A DNA stretch of 61,140 nucleotides from Acidimicrobiales bacterium (GCA_025456085.1 JALOLF010000017.1:1-61140); one strand, 5' to 3'. Positions 42,788 through 51,937 are shown, numbered from the stretch's first letter. Numbers and translations: made by a program. Notes: a model not told the origin generated them from the sequence alone.

Positions 42788-45579
42788 ATGGATGGGCGCT
42801 GGTGGGCTCGACGGGACACGGCGCGACGACGGGTGGTCGTCGCCGTCGGCCCTGGTCGGCGGTGTGCTCGCTGCCCTCGTGCCGGCACCGTCGGCGGTCG
42901 GGTCCACGTCGCTGACGCAGATCCCGGTGACGACGACGGCCGACGTGGTCGACGCCGGCGACGGGCAGACGTCGCTGCGCGAGGCGATCAGCGAGGCCGA
43001 TGCCCTGCCGGCGGAGCCGGGGGACCGCGTCGAGATCGCGCTGGTGCCCGAGGGGACCTACCGGCTCACCCGTTGCGACGCCACCTCCGAGGACGCCAAC
43101 AGCACGGGTGATCTGGACGTGACCGCGCCGCGAGAGGTCGAGCTCCTCGGCCTCGGCCGCACGATCGAGCAGACCTGTGCGGGGGAGCGGGTCCTGCACA
43201 ACCGGTCGGACGCCGGGCTGCGGGTGATCGACGCGGTGCTCGAGGGCGGCAACGGCGCCGGCGGGATCGCCGTGCGCAACGAGGGTGACCTGTTGCTCGG
43301 TGGCGTGACCGTCGACGGTGCGACGCGCAGGACCGGACCCCTGGCTGCCGATGCCGCGGTGCTGGACGCCGGCACCGGGTCGCTGGTGATCGGCGAGTCG
43401 GCCGTGCGCCACACGACCGACGGCGCAGGCGTCTCGAAGGCAGCCGGCGGCTCGTCGTTCACGATCCTGCAGAGCGAGATCACCGACAACCGCACGACGG
43501 CGGGCGACGCCGCCGGCATCGTGGCTCGCACGCCGCTGACCATCACCGACAGCCTCGTCGCCCGCAACAACGGCACGACGCTGCCGGGGCTGCCGCAACC
43601 GGGGGAACCGGTCCCCGAGCCGGTCTCGGGCATCTCCGCCGGCGGCATCGACGGTGTGGTGCACGGCGAGCGGGTGGTCATCGAGGCGAATCTCGCGCTG
43701 CGCGTCGGTGGCCTGTGGGGGGGTGGGTCTCGAACTCGTGGACAGCGTCGTGCGCGGCAACTTCGGCGGCGCGGTCGGAGGTCTCGGCGGCTCGTTCCAC
43801 CTGACCCGCGTCTCGCTCGCCGGGAACCACGCTCTGTTCATCGCTGGGTTCGACGGAACCGGCACGATCGAGGACTCGACGATCGCAGGCAACGAGGGGG
43901 ACGCGGTGGGCGGCGGACTCGTCGACCGCGGCCACGTCACCGTGCGGCGATCGACGGTCAGCGGCAACGTCGGGGATCGCGTCGGCGGGTTGACGGTGAG
44001 CGCCGACACGCGGACGCCCGCGTCGCTCACCCTCGAGGCGTCCACCGTCGTCGGAAATGTCCCGAGCGCCCCCGACGCGGCGGCGACGGACCTCGCGCTG
44101 GTGCGCTTGGGGGCCGGATCGGGGCCGGTCTCCGCCATGCTGCAGGGGTCGATCATCGGCGATCCCGGCGCCGGGGCGGGCGCCTGTGACATCGCCGACG
44201 GGACGGTCACGAGCCTGGGCGGGAACGTGGTGAGCGACGACTCCTGCGGGATCGGCGACGGGCCGGGAGACCGTCCCGCGGTCGGTGACCCGCTCCTCGC
44301 ACCGCTGGCCGACGACGGCGGTCCGACCCTCACCCGGGCGCCCCGGGTCGGCTCGCCCGCTCAGGACGTCGTCCCCATCGGCGCTCCCGGCTGTCCGGGC
44401 CTCGACCAGCGCGGGGTCGCGATCCCGATCGGACCCGCCTGTGACGCGGGAGCGGTCGAAGGCGACAAGGGGGGCTACCACCCCCTGCCCGGTACGCGGC
44501 TGCTCGACACCCGCTCGCCCTTCGACCACCCGGTGGGTCCCGCCCAGGTCCGTGTGCTCGACGTGACCGGTGTCGGCGGGGTGCCCGACGTCGGTGCGAG
44601 CGCGGTGGTCGTGAACGTGACCGCCGTGAACGCCACCTCGGCGTCGCACCTCACCGTGTGGCCGGCGGGACGTCTGCTGCCCGACACCTCCACCGTCAAC
44701 TTCCCGGCGGGCTCCACCACGGCCAACCTCGCCACGGTGCAGGTCGGTGCGGGTGGGGGCATCGCCATCCGCAACAACGCCGGCGACACCGACGTGCTCG
44801 TCGACGTGGTGGGCTGGTTCGACGATGCAGCGGACGCCTCGCTGGGCGACTGCCCCTGCGGTGGGGCCTACACCGGCCTGACCCCGGTCCGCGTCCTCGA
44901 CACGCGCACGGGGATCGGCTCGGCCGGTGCCTTCGGTGGCGGGGAGGCCCGCGAGGTGCAGGTCGCGGGCACCGCGGGTGTGCCCCTCGGCGCCGACGCC
45001 GTCATCGTGAACCTCACCGCAGAGAGCGCGAGCGAGCCGACGCATCTCGTGGCCTGGACGCCGGGGCAGCCCGTGCCCGATGTGTCCCACCTCAACATCG
45101 GGCCGCAGCGCACCGTGGCGAACCTGATGATCGTGCGACCCGACACCGACGGCGACCTCGCGCTGCGCAACAACAGCGGCGCCGTGCAGGTGCTCATGGA
45201 CGTGGTCGGCTGGTTCGACGAGGGTGCGGGGCCCCGCTTCACGCCGCAGACGCCCGTTCGGCTGCTCGACACCCGGTCGGGCCTGGGACTGGTGGGCCCG
45301 TTCGGCCCGGGGCAGACGCGCAGCAGCCCGTTCGCCTCGTCGCCGGCCGTGGTGGGAACGGTGGCCAACGTCACCGTCGAGTCGGCCTCGGCGCCCAGCC
45401 ACCTGACCGTGTGGCCGGCGGGTCGACCGCTGCCGAACGCGTCCAACACCAACTTCGGCCCGAACCAGACGGTGGCCAACCTCGCGGTCACCCGGTTGGG
45501 TGCCGACGGCGCGGTCGCCATCCGCAACAACAGCGGCACCGTGCACGTCATCGCCGACGTGTCCGGGTACTTCAGCTGA
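42788..45579 (+). pseudogene. Secreted beta-helix protein with RLLDTR/GWF repeats, frameshifted
   Basis: An intended protein of about 930 aa. The N-terminal part has the CSLREA-type start VTTTADVVDAGDGQTSLREA, then parallel beta-helix repeats, then three units of about 115-120 residues that each run from RLLDTRS or RVLDTRT to GWFD or GYFS, a surface module common in this bacterial group. The frame breaks in a run of seven G at 43717-43723; removing one G restores LWGVGLELVDSVVRG. A second shift near 42848 is likely. ATG 42788 has the good ribosome binding site and Arg-rich n-region (MDGRWWARRDTARRR), while the hydrophobic core LVGGVLAALVPAP is in the +1 frame, also reachable from ATG 42792. 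It could be a pseudogene, slippage or sequence error. Confidence 0.75.
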
Positions 45580-45600
45580 GCCACCCCGCCGTCGGCCATC

Positions 45601-45667
45601 CCTGAAATGGCGCGATTCGGCGCCGGAGACCGACCTCGCAGGACCCGATTTCGGGAGTGGGGGTGGG
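45601..45667 (+). repeat. Dispersed short repeat, copy 2
   Basis: Same orientation as copy 1. The 29-base core (45620-45648) is identical and the flanks are partly conserved. The right end reads CCCGATTTCGGGA, itself palindromic, and the left end GGCGCGATTCGGCGCC forms a stem. It fills most of the 97-base gap between the surface-protein stop and the convergent LLM gene, where it may also serve as terminator. Confidence 0.65.
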
Positions 45668-45676
45668 GGTCGGGGC

Positions 45677-46561
45677 TCAGGTCACGTCGACGGCGAGGGC
45701 CATCGTGGCCTCGAGCTGCTCCTGGTAGTGCGCCAGGGAGCGGTGCACGAGGCGGATGTTCAGCATCGTGGCGCCCAGGGCCGGGTGCGACTCCAGCGCT
45801 CGTCGGGCGCCGACGGGATCGCCGAGCGGATCGAGTGGCGGGTCGGTCCACGGGATCACGTCCAGGGGTCGGGTGCGCCGCGCCCAGGCGTCGGTGGTGC
45901 GGGCCGCGGCCAGTGCGTCGACGAGCTGCTCGGGCGACAGTCCGAACGGGACCCAGGCGTCGCCCAGCTCGACGGCGCGCCGCAGCGACCGCTTCGTGTA
46001 GCCGCCCACCCAGATGGGCGGGGGCTGCTGCGAGCCGCAGGGGTCGACCTCCCAGTGCTCGATGTCGAAGTGGTCGCCGTGGTACTCGGGCCGCTCGTGG
46101 CCGAACACGGCCCGGAGCGCCCGGATGGCGTCGTCGGCCCGGGCGCCGCGGTCCTCGAACGACGCCCCCAGCAGCGCGAACTCCTCGGCGGAGGAGCCGA
46201 CGCCGACGCCGAGCACGACCCGCCCACCGCTGATCCGGTCGAGCGTCCCGTACCGCTTGGCGATGGCGAGCGGATGGTGGTAGCCGAGCACCACGACATG
46301 CGTCGCCAGGCGGATCCTCGTCGTGCGGGCGGCCAGGTACCCGAAGGTGGCGAGCGGGTCCCAGTAGCGGGAGCCGTGGCGGTCGGCCACCGCCGTGGGG
46401 ACGGCCACGTGCTCGCTGCAGGTGAGGTGGTGGTAGCCGAGCCGGTCGGCGGTCTCGGCGACGCGGGCCACCTCCTCGATGCCTGCGGTGTCCTCCCACG
46501 GCGCGTGGGAGCGGGGGAGCTTGGTGAGCACCGGGGTGATCACCCCGAGGGGCAGCGTCAT
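45677..46561 (-). CDS. LLM class F420-dependent oxidoreductase
   Basis: A 294-aa luciferase-like protein, likely F420-dependent. Motifs are YHHLTCSEHVAVP near the N-terminus, LAARTTRIRLATHVVVLGYHHPL, then LDRISGGRVVLGVGVGSSAEEF and PIWVGGYTKRSLRRAVELGD. It belongs to a different subgroup from the LLM protein at 38202. It is divergent from the FMN alpha-hydroxyacid oxidase at 46603, with 41 bases between the starts. The substrate is unknown. Confidence 0.85.
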   Translation of the reverse strand: MTLPLGVITPVLTKLPRSHAPWEDTAGIEEVARVAETADRLGYHHLTCSEHVAVPTAVADRHGSRYWDPLATFGYLAARTTRIRLATHVVVLGYHHPLAIAKRYGTLDRISGGRVVLGVGVGSSAEEFALLGASFEDRGARADDAIRALRAVFGHERPEYHGDHFDIEHWEVDPCGSQQPPPIWVGGYTKRSLRRAVELGDAWVPFGLSPEQLVDALAAARTTDAWARRTRPLDVIPWTDPPLDPLGDPVGARRALESHPALGATMLNIRLVHRSLAHYQEQLEATMALAVDVT

Positions 46562-46602
46562 GCCGTCAGCTTCGCAGGTCGGCGCGGCCGGACTCTGCGA
46601 CG

Positions 46603-47811
46603 ATGGCGGACATGAACCTGACCCGTCGTGACCGCCCGCTCGGCCTGGCTCCCGCGTCGGCGCGCGACTACCGGGAGCTGGCCCGGCGTCGGCTGCCGCG
46701 ACAGCTCTTCGACTACATCGACGGCGGTGCCTACGAGGAGGCCACGATGGCCTCCAACGAGACCGACCTGCGGGCGCTGCACCTGCGCCAGCGGGTGCTG
46801 CGCGACGTCTCCCGGCTCCGCCTGGGCACCACGGTGCTGGGCGAGGAGCTGTCCCTGCCGGTGGTGCTGGCGCCGGTGGGGCTGGCCGGCATGTTCGCCC
46901 GGCGGGCCGAGGTGCAGGCCGCCCGGGCCGCGGCGGCGGAGGGCGTGTCGTTCTGTGAGTCCACCGTGTCGATCTGCGGCGTCGAGGAGGTCGCCGCGGC
47001 CAGCGACCGACCGGTGTGGTACCAGCTCTACGTCATGCGCGATCGCGGCTACGCCGAGGACCTCATGGCCCGGGCCCACGCCGCGGGCTGCCCGGTGTTG
47101 GTGCTCACCGTCGACCTGGCCGTCGTGGGGGCGCGCTACCGCGACGTGCGCAACGGCATGGTGGGCGAGATCCCGACCGCCCGCCGACTCGTGCGGGCAC
47201 TCGATCTCGTCACCCATCCCCGCTGGGTCCGCGACGTCGCCGTGAACGGCAGGCCCCTGACCTTCGGCAATCTCGAGGAGGCGGTGCCGGGGGCGTCCAC
47301 CCCCGACGCCTTCCGCAGCTGGATCGACGGGCAGTTCGACCCCGGGGTCACCTGGGACGACCTGGCCTGGGTCCGCGAGCACTGGCCCGGCAGGCTGGTG
47401 CTGAAGGGCATCCTCGACGCCGAGGACGCCCGGGAGGCGATCGCCCGCGGTGCGGATGCCGTCGTGGTGTCCAACCACGGGGGCCGCCAACTCGACGACG
47501 TGCCCTCGACCGTCGCCGCGCTCCCGGCCATCGTCGACGCGGTGGGCGACGACGCCGAGGTGCTGGTCGACGGCGGCATCCGCAGCGGCCTCGACGTGGT
47601 CAAGGCGCTGTCCCTGGGGGCGCGGGCCTGTCTCGTGGGGCGCCCGTGGGCCTATGCCGTGGCCGCCGCGGGCGAGTCGGGGGTGCGCCACGTGCTGCGC
47701 ATCCTGCGCGACGAGCTGGAGGTCGCGCTCGGTCTGACCGGCGTCGGCGACGTACGCGACCTCGACCGGTCGGCGCTGGTCGACGGCGGTCGGCGGGCCG
47801 CAGCCGGGTAG
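46603..47811 (+). CDS. FMN-dependent alpha-hydroxy-acid oxidase/dehydrogenase (lactate dehydrogenase type)
   Basis: Oxidises an L-2-hydroxy acid to the 2-oxo acid with FMN, giving electrons to oxygen or the membrane; 402 aa. The TIM-barrel begins SARDYRELARRRLPRQLFDYIDGGAYEE. The active-site block VVVSNHGGRQLD carries the catalytic His and the substrate-binding Arg. VLVDGGIRSGLDVVKAL and GARACLVGRPW bind the FMN phosphate. WYQLYVMRD is also typical. The ATG at 46603 or 46612 may start it. It could be an L-lactate dehydrogenase or mycofactocin-associated (MftD-like) relative, but no mycofactocin gene is near. Confidence 0.88.
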   Translation: MADMNLTRRDRPLGLAPASARDYRELARRRLPRQLFDYIDGGAYEEATMASNETDLRALHLRQRVLRDVSRLRLGTTVLGEELSLPVVLAPVGLAGMFARRAEVQAARAAAAEGVSFCESTVSICGVEEVAAASDRPVWYQLYVMRDRGYAEDLMARAHAAGCPVLVLTVDLAVVGARYRDVRNGMVGEIPTARRLVRALDLVTHPRWVRDVAVNGRPLTFGNLEEAVPGASTPDAFRSWIDGQFDPGVTWDDLAWVREHWPGRLVLKGILDAEDAREAIARGADAVVVSNHGGRQLDDVPSTVAALPAIVDAVGDDAEVLVDGGIRSGLDVVKALSLGARACLVGRPWAYAVAAAGESGVRHVLRILRDELEVALGLTGVGDVRDLDRSALVDGGRRAAAG

Positions 47812-47841
47812 TGGGCGGGCGGACGCCGGGGTCATGGCAGC

Positions 47842-49215
47842 TCACGGTGCCAGGGCGCGGGCTCCCGGTGACTCGTCCTGCGGGTCGGCGGCGACGGCGG
47901 CGTCGGGAAGGCGGCCCGTGACGCGCAGCCGACCCTCCTCGTCCAGCACGGCGCGGTCTCCGGTGCGGAACCAGCCGCCCCGGGCGATGACGGCTGTGGT
48001 GTCCTCGGGGGACAGGTAGCCGGCGAACAGATTCGGGCTGCGGACCCAGAGCTCGCCTTCGGCGCCGGTGGAGACGTCGCGCTCCGAGCCGGGATCGACG
48101 ACGCGCAGCTCGGTGTGGTCGCAGGTCGGGCTGACGACGCGCCGGTGGGCGGGCTCCTCGCCGAAGCGGTCGATGGCCACGAACGGCGCTTCCGTGGAGC
48201 CGTACCCGAACTGGATCGGGGCCTGGAGGTGGTCGGTGGCCAGGGCCGCCAGCACCTCGCTCACGTCGGTGCCACTGGTCGACACCAGGCGCAGGGCGCG
48301 CAGCCGCGGGGCGGACCGGGACGGATGGGAGACCAGACCGACGAGCACGTCGGGCGGGGCCGCCAGCTGCGAGATGCCCTCCCGTTCGAGCACCTCGAAC
48401 ACGAGCCCGGGGTTCCACCGCGGGACGAGCACGGTGCCCGCCCCTGCGAGACCGGGCACGACCAGGCCCTGGAGGAGGCCGGCGATCCCCGCCAGCGACG
48501 CAGTGCTCAAGACCGTGTCGCCCGGCCCCACCTCCTGCGCCTCGCGCAGCCCGCGGGCCGTGCAGGCCAGGGTGCGATGGGTGTGCAGCACGACGCCCGG
48601 TTCGACCGTGGTGGCCGTCGCGAGCAGCGCCACCGCAGGATCCGACGGTGCAGCCGTGATGACCGGCTCGGGTGCCGCGGCCAGGAGGGTTGCGAAGTCC
48701 CGGTGCGGATCGGACGCCACGGTGCCCGTCTCGGTGCCGCGACGGCGACTGGGCAGCGCCCGCCCGCCTGTCACCCAGCTGCGGGGTCGACTCCCCAGGG
48801 GAAGGTGGATGCCGCCGACGCACACGGTCGGGTCGAGCAGCTCCACGGCCCGCGCGACCTCGGGTGCCGACAGGTCCGGGTCGAGTGGGGCGGCGACGGC
48901 GCCGAGCCGCCAGCACGCCCGGTACAGCAGCACGGACTCGAAGCCGTTGGGTAGCTGCCAGGCGACCACGTCGCGACGTCGGACGCCGGCTCCCCGCAGG
49001 CCGCCGGCCAGCCTCGCCGCCAGCAGCGCCACATCGTGCGACGAGAGCCGGATCGCGCCGTCGACGACGGCCTCGGGCCGTTGCTGGGCGTCGAGGAGCA
49101 GCGCCTCCAGCGACGGCACGTCCCAGGGGCCACCCGGTCGGCGGTAGGCGGTGGCGCGGCTGTGGCGGTGGGTGACTCGCAGACGGGTCGTCATGACGGT
49201 GGTGTCCGACGTCAT
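47842..49215 (-). CDS. Adenylate-forming enzyme lacking its C-terminal domain, probably degenerate
   Basis: About 457 aa, homologous to acyl-CoA ligases. The A-domain order is kept: VVAWQLPNGFESVLLYRACWRLGAV, FGYGSTEAPF, ELWVRSPNLFAGYL and GWFRTGDRAVLDEEGRLRVTGR. The chain ends some 15 residues after the GRL hinge, so the about 100-residue C-terminal domain with the adenylation Lys is missing. The P-loop reads LATATTVEPGVVLH instead of YTSGTTGxPKG. Thus ordinary ligase activity is unlikely. The start may be ATG 49215, 49194 or GTG 49236, with no clear ribosome binding site. It is either a pseudo-enzyme or a gene in decay. Confidence 0.6.
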   Translation of the reverse strand: MTSDTTVMTTRLRVTHRHSRATAYRRPGGPWDVPSLEALLLDAQQRPEAVVDGAIRLSSHDVALLAARLAGGLRGAGVRRRDVVAWQLPNGFESVLLYRACWRLGAVAAPLDPDLSAPEVARAVELLDPTVCVGGIHLPLGSRPRSWVTGGRALPSRRRGTETGTVASDPHRDFATLLAAAPEPVITAAPSDPAVALLATATTVEPGVVLHTHRTLACTARGLREAQEVGPGDTVLSTASLAGIAGLLQGLVVPGLAGAGTVLVPRWNPGLVFEVLEREGISQLAAPPDVLVGLVSHPSRSAPRLRALRLVSTSGTDVSEVLAALATDHLQAPIQFGYGSTEAPFVAIDRFGEEPAHRRVVSPTCDHTELRVVDPGSERDVSTGAEGELWVRSPNLFAGYLSPEDTTAVIARGGWFRTGDRAVLDEEGRLRVTGRLPDAAVAADPQDESPGARALAP

Positions 49216-49264
49216 CTTGCCCGGTTGCCGGGACACGTGCCGGCGGGCCTCCCGACCACGGGGA

Positions 49265-49798
49265 TCAGGTCGGCAGCGGTTCGAGCGTCGTGTCGGTCTG
49301 GCCGGGAACGGGCTCCTCGGTCGACGGCGTGCCGCCGCTCACGATGCCGCCTCCCGCATCGGTGCGGTACTTCGAACGCCAGGTCACGGCCAGTGGTCCG
49401 AAGGCCGGGTCCACGAGGTCTTCCAGGTCGTCCGCCGTGCGGACGTCGACGAGCCGCCAACTGCCGTCCTCCACGGCGAAGAAGCCTGCGCAACCCTCCT
49501 CGCAGCCCGGGGTCCCCGTGATCGTGGCGACGGCGCGCACGGAGCTGCACACGCGATCGGTCAGGTCGACCACGGCGTCGGGGTCCGCAGCGGTGGCGGC
49601 CTGCGTCAGGGTGTCGCTCGCCTGGCAGGGGCCTGCTGCACCCGGCCCGGGCGGCGTGGTGGTCGTCGTGCTGGACCCGGGCGCCGTGTCGGCCTCCGGT
49701 GCGTCGGCCCGTGGCTCGTCGGAGGAGCAGGCCGCGCAGAGCACGGATGCGGTCAGCGCGAGCGCTGTCAGTGCCCGTAGGCTCCTGCCGGTCAGCAC
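49265..49798 (-). CDS. Lipoprotein, paralogue of the neighbouring gene at 49818
   Basis: A 177-aa lipoprotein. The GTG start gives a signal peptide ending LCAAC. After a Thr/Pro linker comes a Cys-containing domain with VCSSVRAVATITGTPGCEEGCAGFFAVEDGSWRLV. This block reappears in the next gene upstream with the same Cys spacing, so the two arose by tandem duplication. The two Cys pairs may form disulfides. No known domain is recognised. The gene lies 19 bases downstream of its paralogue and they are probably co-transcribed. Confidence 0.65.
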   Translation of the reverse strand: MLTGRSLRALTALALTASVLCAACSSDEPRADAPEADTAPGSSTTTTTPPGPGAAGPCQASDTLTQAATAADPDAVVDLTDRVCSSVRAVATITGTPGCEEGCAGFFAVEDGSWRLVDVRTADDLEDLVDPAFGPLAVTWRSKYRTDAGGGIVSGGTPSTEEPVPGQTDTTLEPLPT

Positions 49799-49817
49799 GG
49801 GTCGATGGGGCAGCCGA

Positions 49818-50510
49818 TCATGGTGTGTACGTGGGGTCGCGGAGGCACTCCGGGGTGAGTGCGTTCGCGGCACAGTACCCGCTGACGGCGCCCGCCGCGG
49901 TGGTGGTGGTGGTCTCCTCCGGCGGCGGGGGCGCCGTGGTGGTCGTCGTGGTGGTCGTGGTGGTGGAGGTGGTCGCAGCGTCCAGGTCGCCGTAGGGGTC
50001 CGTGGCCGTGTCGTCGGTCGACGTGTCCTCCTCGCCCGACGCGGCGCTCTGCGCGGCCAGGCGCTTGGTCTTCCAGCCCTTGAACACCGTCTCGAACCCC
50101 GGCTCGAGGAGGCTGTCGAGGTCGTCGGTGACGGGCCTGGCCGCGACCAGCACCCAGGCGTCGCCCTCGACGGCGAAGAACCCCACGCACCCGTCGGGGC
50201 ACTCGTCGGCCCGGATGGTGGCCACCGCTCGGACCGACGAGCAGCTGCGCTCGGTGGCGTCCACGGTCGAGCTCGGATACGTGGCCAGCGCCGCGAAGCC
50301 GAGCACACCCGAGGCGGTGCACGAGCCGGCCTTGGCCGGGTCGGCCTCCGCCCCGTCGTCGGCGGTACTGGTCGGCGCCGAGGAGCTCGGCGCCGTGCCC
50401 GCGTCGGTCGCTTCGCCGTCCCCGTCGTCGCCGCCGCCACAGGCAACCGCCAGGAGTGCCAGGGCGGCGAGCAGCAGCGCGGCCAACCGACGTCGGGGCA
50501 ACGTGGACAT
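49818..50510 (-). CDS. Lipoprotein with poly-Thr linker, paralogue of the gene at 49265
   Basis: A 230-aa lipoprotein, lipobox LLAVAC. The shared domain has SCSSVRAVATIRADECPDGCVGFFAVEGDAWVLV. It is followed by a low-complexity TTSTTTTTTTTTT tract and a short tail with two more Cys (GYCAANALTPECLRD) absent from the paralogue. The ATG at 50510 is preceded by AGGATCC. It is the first gene of the pair and divergent from the DUF4870 gene. The function is unknown; similar domains occur in secreted actinobacterial proteins. Confidence 0.7.
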   Translation of the reverse strand: MSTLPRRRLAALLLAALALLAVACGGGDDGDGEATDAGTAPSSSAPTSTADDGAEADPAKAGSCTASGVLGFAALATYPSSTVDATERSCSSVRAVATIRADECPDGCVGFFAVEGDAWVLVAARPVTDDLDSLLEPGFETVFKGWKTKRLAAQSAASGEEDTSTDDTATDPYGDLDAATTSTTTTTTTTTTAPPPPEETTTTTAAGAVSGYCAANALTPECLRDPTYTP

Positions 50511-50678
50511 GGTGGATCCTCGGCGGGTGAGCGGTGGTTGCGGTGCCGATGCGCAGACCGGCACCGGTCGTGCCCCGATCATCGCGCGTCGTGGTCGATC
50601 CCGGGTCGCGACCCGCGCGGCCGCCGGCCCCGCCCTGGCGCGGCTGCGTCGTACGGGCAGACGCGGAGGGCGGGGGAG

Positions 50679-50684
50679 TAGGGT
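50679..50684 (+). promoter_or_regulatory. Putative -10 box before the DUF2510/DUF4870 gene
   Basis: TAGGGT fits TAnnnT, 29 bases before the ATG at 50714. Confidence 0.35.
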
Positions 50685-50713
50685 CGCGGCGACCTCACGA
50701 AGGGAACGTGGCG

Positions 50714-51202
50714 ATGAGCGATGCCCAGCAGACGGGTACGGGCGGCAACCCCGCCCCCGGCTGGTATCCCGACCCCAACGGCCAGATGCGTTGGTGGGAC
50801 GGCACGCAGTGGGGTGACGCCCAGGCAGCCGCGCCCATGGCGCCGGGCTACGCGGCGACGAGCGGTGGCAATCCCCGCTCGATGGCCATGCTCGCCCACA
50901 TCCTGGTGCTGCTCACGGGCTTCGTGGGTCCCCTCATCCTCTACCTCATGAACAACAACAAGCCTGCCTGGGACCCCTTCGAGCGTCACCACACCGTGGA
51001 AGCCCTCAACTTCGGGCTCACGCTGCTGATCGCCTACCTGGTCAGCTTCGTGCTCATGTTCGTGTTGATCGGGTTCCTGCTGGTCTTCGTCGTGATGATC
51101 GCCGGCTTCGTGCTGCCCATCATGGGTGCGGTGAAGGCCAACAACGGCGAGTGGTGGAAGTACCCCGTCAACATCCGGATGATCCAGGGCGCCGCCGGCT
51201 GA
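50714..51202 (+). CDS. DUF2510-DUF4870 membrane protein
   Basis: A 162-aa protein. The N-terminal DUF2510 motif PGWYPDPNGQMRWWDGTQWG (residues 14-33) is a small Trp-rich domain frequent at the cytosolic end of actinobacterial membrane proteins. The rest is a DUF4870-type region with an amphipathic or membrane segment (AMLAHILVLLTGFVGPLILYL), then DPFERHHTVEALNFGLTLLIAY and further hydrophobic helices. The biochemical role is unknown. It is probably a single-gene transcript. Confidence 0.85.
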   Translation: MSDAQQTGTGGNPAPGWYPDPNGQMRWWDGTQWGDAQAAAPMAPGYAATSGGNPRSMAMLAHILVLLTGFVGPLILYLMNNNKPAWDPFERHHTVEALNFGLTLLIAYLVSFVLMFVLIGFLLVFVVMIAGFVLPIMGAVKANNGEWWKYPVNIRMIQGAAG

Positions 51203-51226
51203 CCCTGGTCCCGGCCGGGCCTTGGC

Positions 51227-51232
51227 TAGCGT
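51227..51232 (+). promoter_or_regulatory. -10 box of a predicted leaderless transcript (lipoprotein)
   Basis: TAGCGT is followed by 6 bases and the GTG at 51239. Confidence 0.45.
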
Positions 51233-51238
51233 TGCCGG

Positions 51239-51835
51239 GTGCGCCCGACCCATCGCCCTCCGGCGGCTCTCCAGGTCCTCGCCTGCGTGCTCGGCGCGGG
51301 CGCCCTGGCCGCGTGCGGCGGTGACGGTGGCCCCGACACGCTCGCCGAGTGGGCCACCGAGGCCGACCAGGTGTGCTCGTCGACTCAGGCCGCCTTCGAC
51401 GGCGAGCCGCCGGTCGTGAGTCCCTTCCCCGGTGAGGTGCTCCGGGTGGCGGCCGAGTACTCCGAGGTCCTGGTGGAGCAGCTCCGGGATCTCGGCACGC
51501 CGGGCGAGCGTGACGAGGACGTCGAGCGCTACGTCGACACCGTGGAGGCGCGCAACGAGGCGCTCGTCGTCTACGCGGACGAGCTCGATCGCTCACCCGC
51601 CGCGGGTCCCGGGCCGTCGAGCGACCTCCTGTCGCAGAAGACCCTCGACGCCGCCGAGCAGGCCGAGGCGCTGGGCCTGCAGGTCTGCCGGGTCGGGGTC
51701 GACCCGACCATCGCCCGGACCAGCGCCGACACCTCGACCACCACGGCGCCGGTCACCGGCGACACCGCCCGACCGCTCGACCCGCTCGACGAGATCGTCG
51801 ACGAGTCCGAGACGGTCGAGTCCAGCGCACCCTGA
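51239..51835 (+). CDS. Lipoprotein, helical, unknown function
   Basis: A 198-aa lipoprotein with lipobox GALAAC. The mature part begins TLAEWATEADQVCSSTQAAF, pairs with a later Cys (GLQVCRVG) and is predicted helical in between (YSEVLVEQLRDLG, RYVDTVEARNEALVVYADEL). It ends in a Thr-rich, acidic disordered tail. Similar two-Cys helical lipoproteins are common in actinobacteria without known role. The GTG start is probably leaderless. Confidence 0.7.
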   Translation: MRPTHRPPAALQVLACVLGAGALAACGGDGGPDTLAEWATEADQVCSSTQAAFDGEPPVVSPFPGEVLRVAAEYSEVLVEQLRDLGTPGERDEDVERYVDTVEARNEALVVYADELDRSPAAGPGPSSDLLSQKTLDAAEQAEALGLQVCRVGVDPTIARTSADTSTTTAPVTGDTARPLDPLDEIVDESETVESSAP

Positions 51836-51937
51836 GCGTCACGGTCGCCGCGACGGGCGACACCGGCGTGGTGCCGAGCGGCGCATGTCACACCGAGGTG
51901 GCCAGGGCCTCGGGCAGCGGTGCGTCACCATGGGCGG

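Noticed and set aside
42677..45667. The repeat pair as integron attC sites around a gene cassette
   Set aside because: The ends lack the GTTRRRY/RYYYAAC core sites, no integrase is present, and the gene is much longer than usual cassettes.
49900..49990. GGT/GTC-rich tract as a microsatellite or regulatory repeat
   Set aside because: It is the coding sequence of the Thr-rich linker of the lipoprotein at 49818-50510, with irregular codons.
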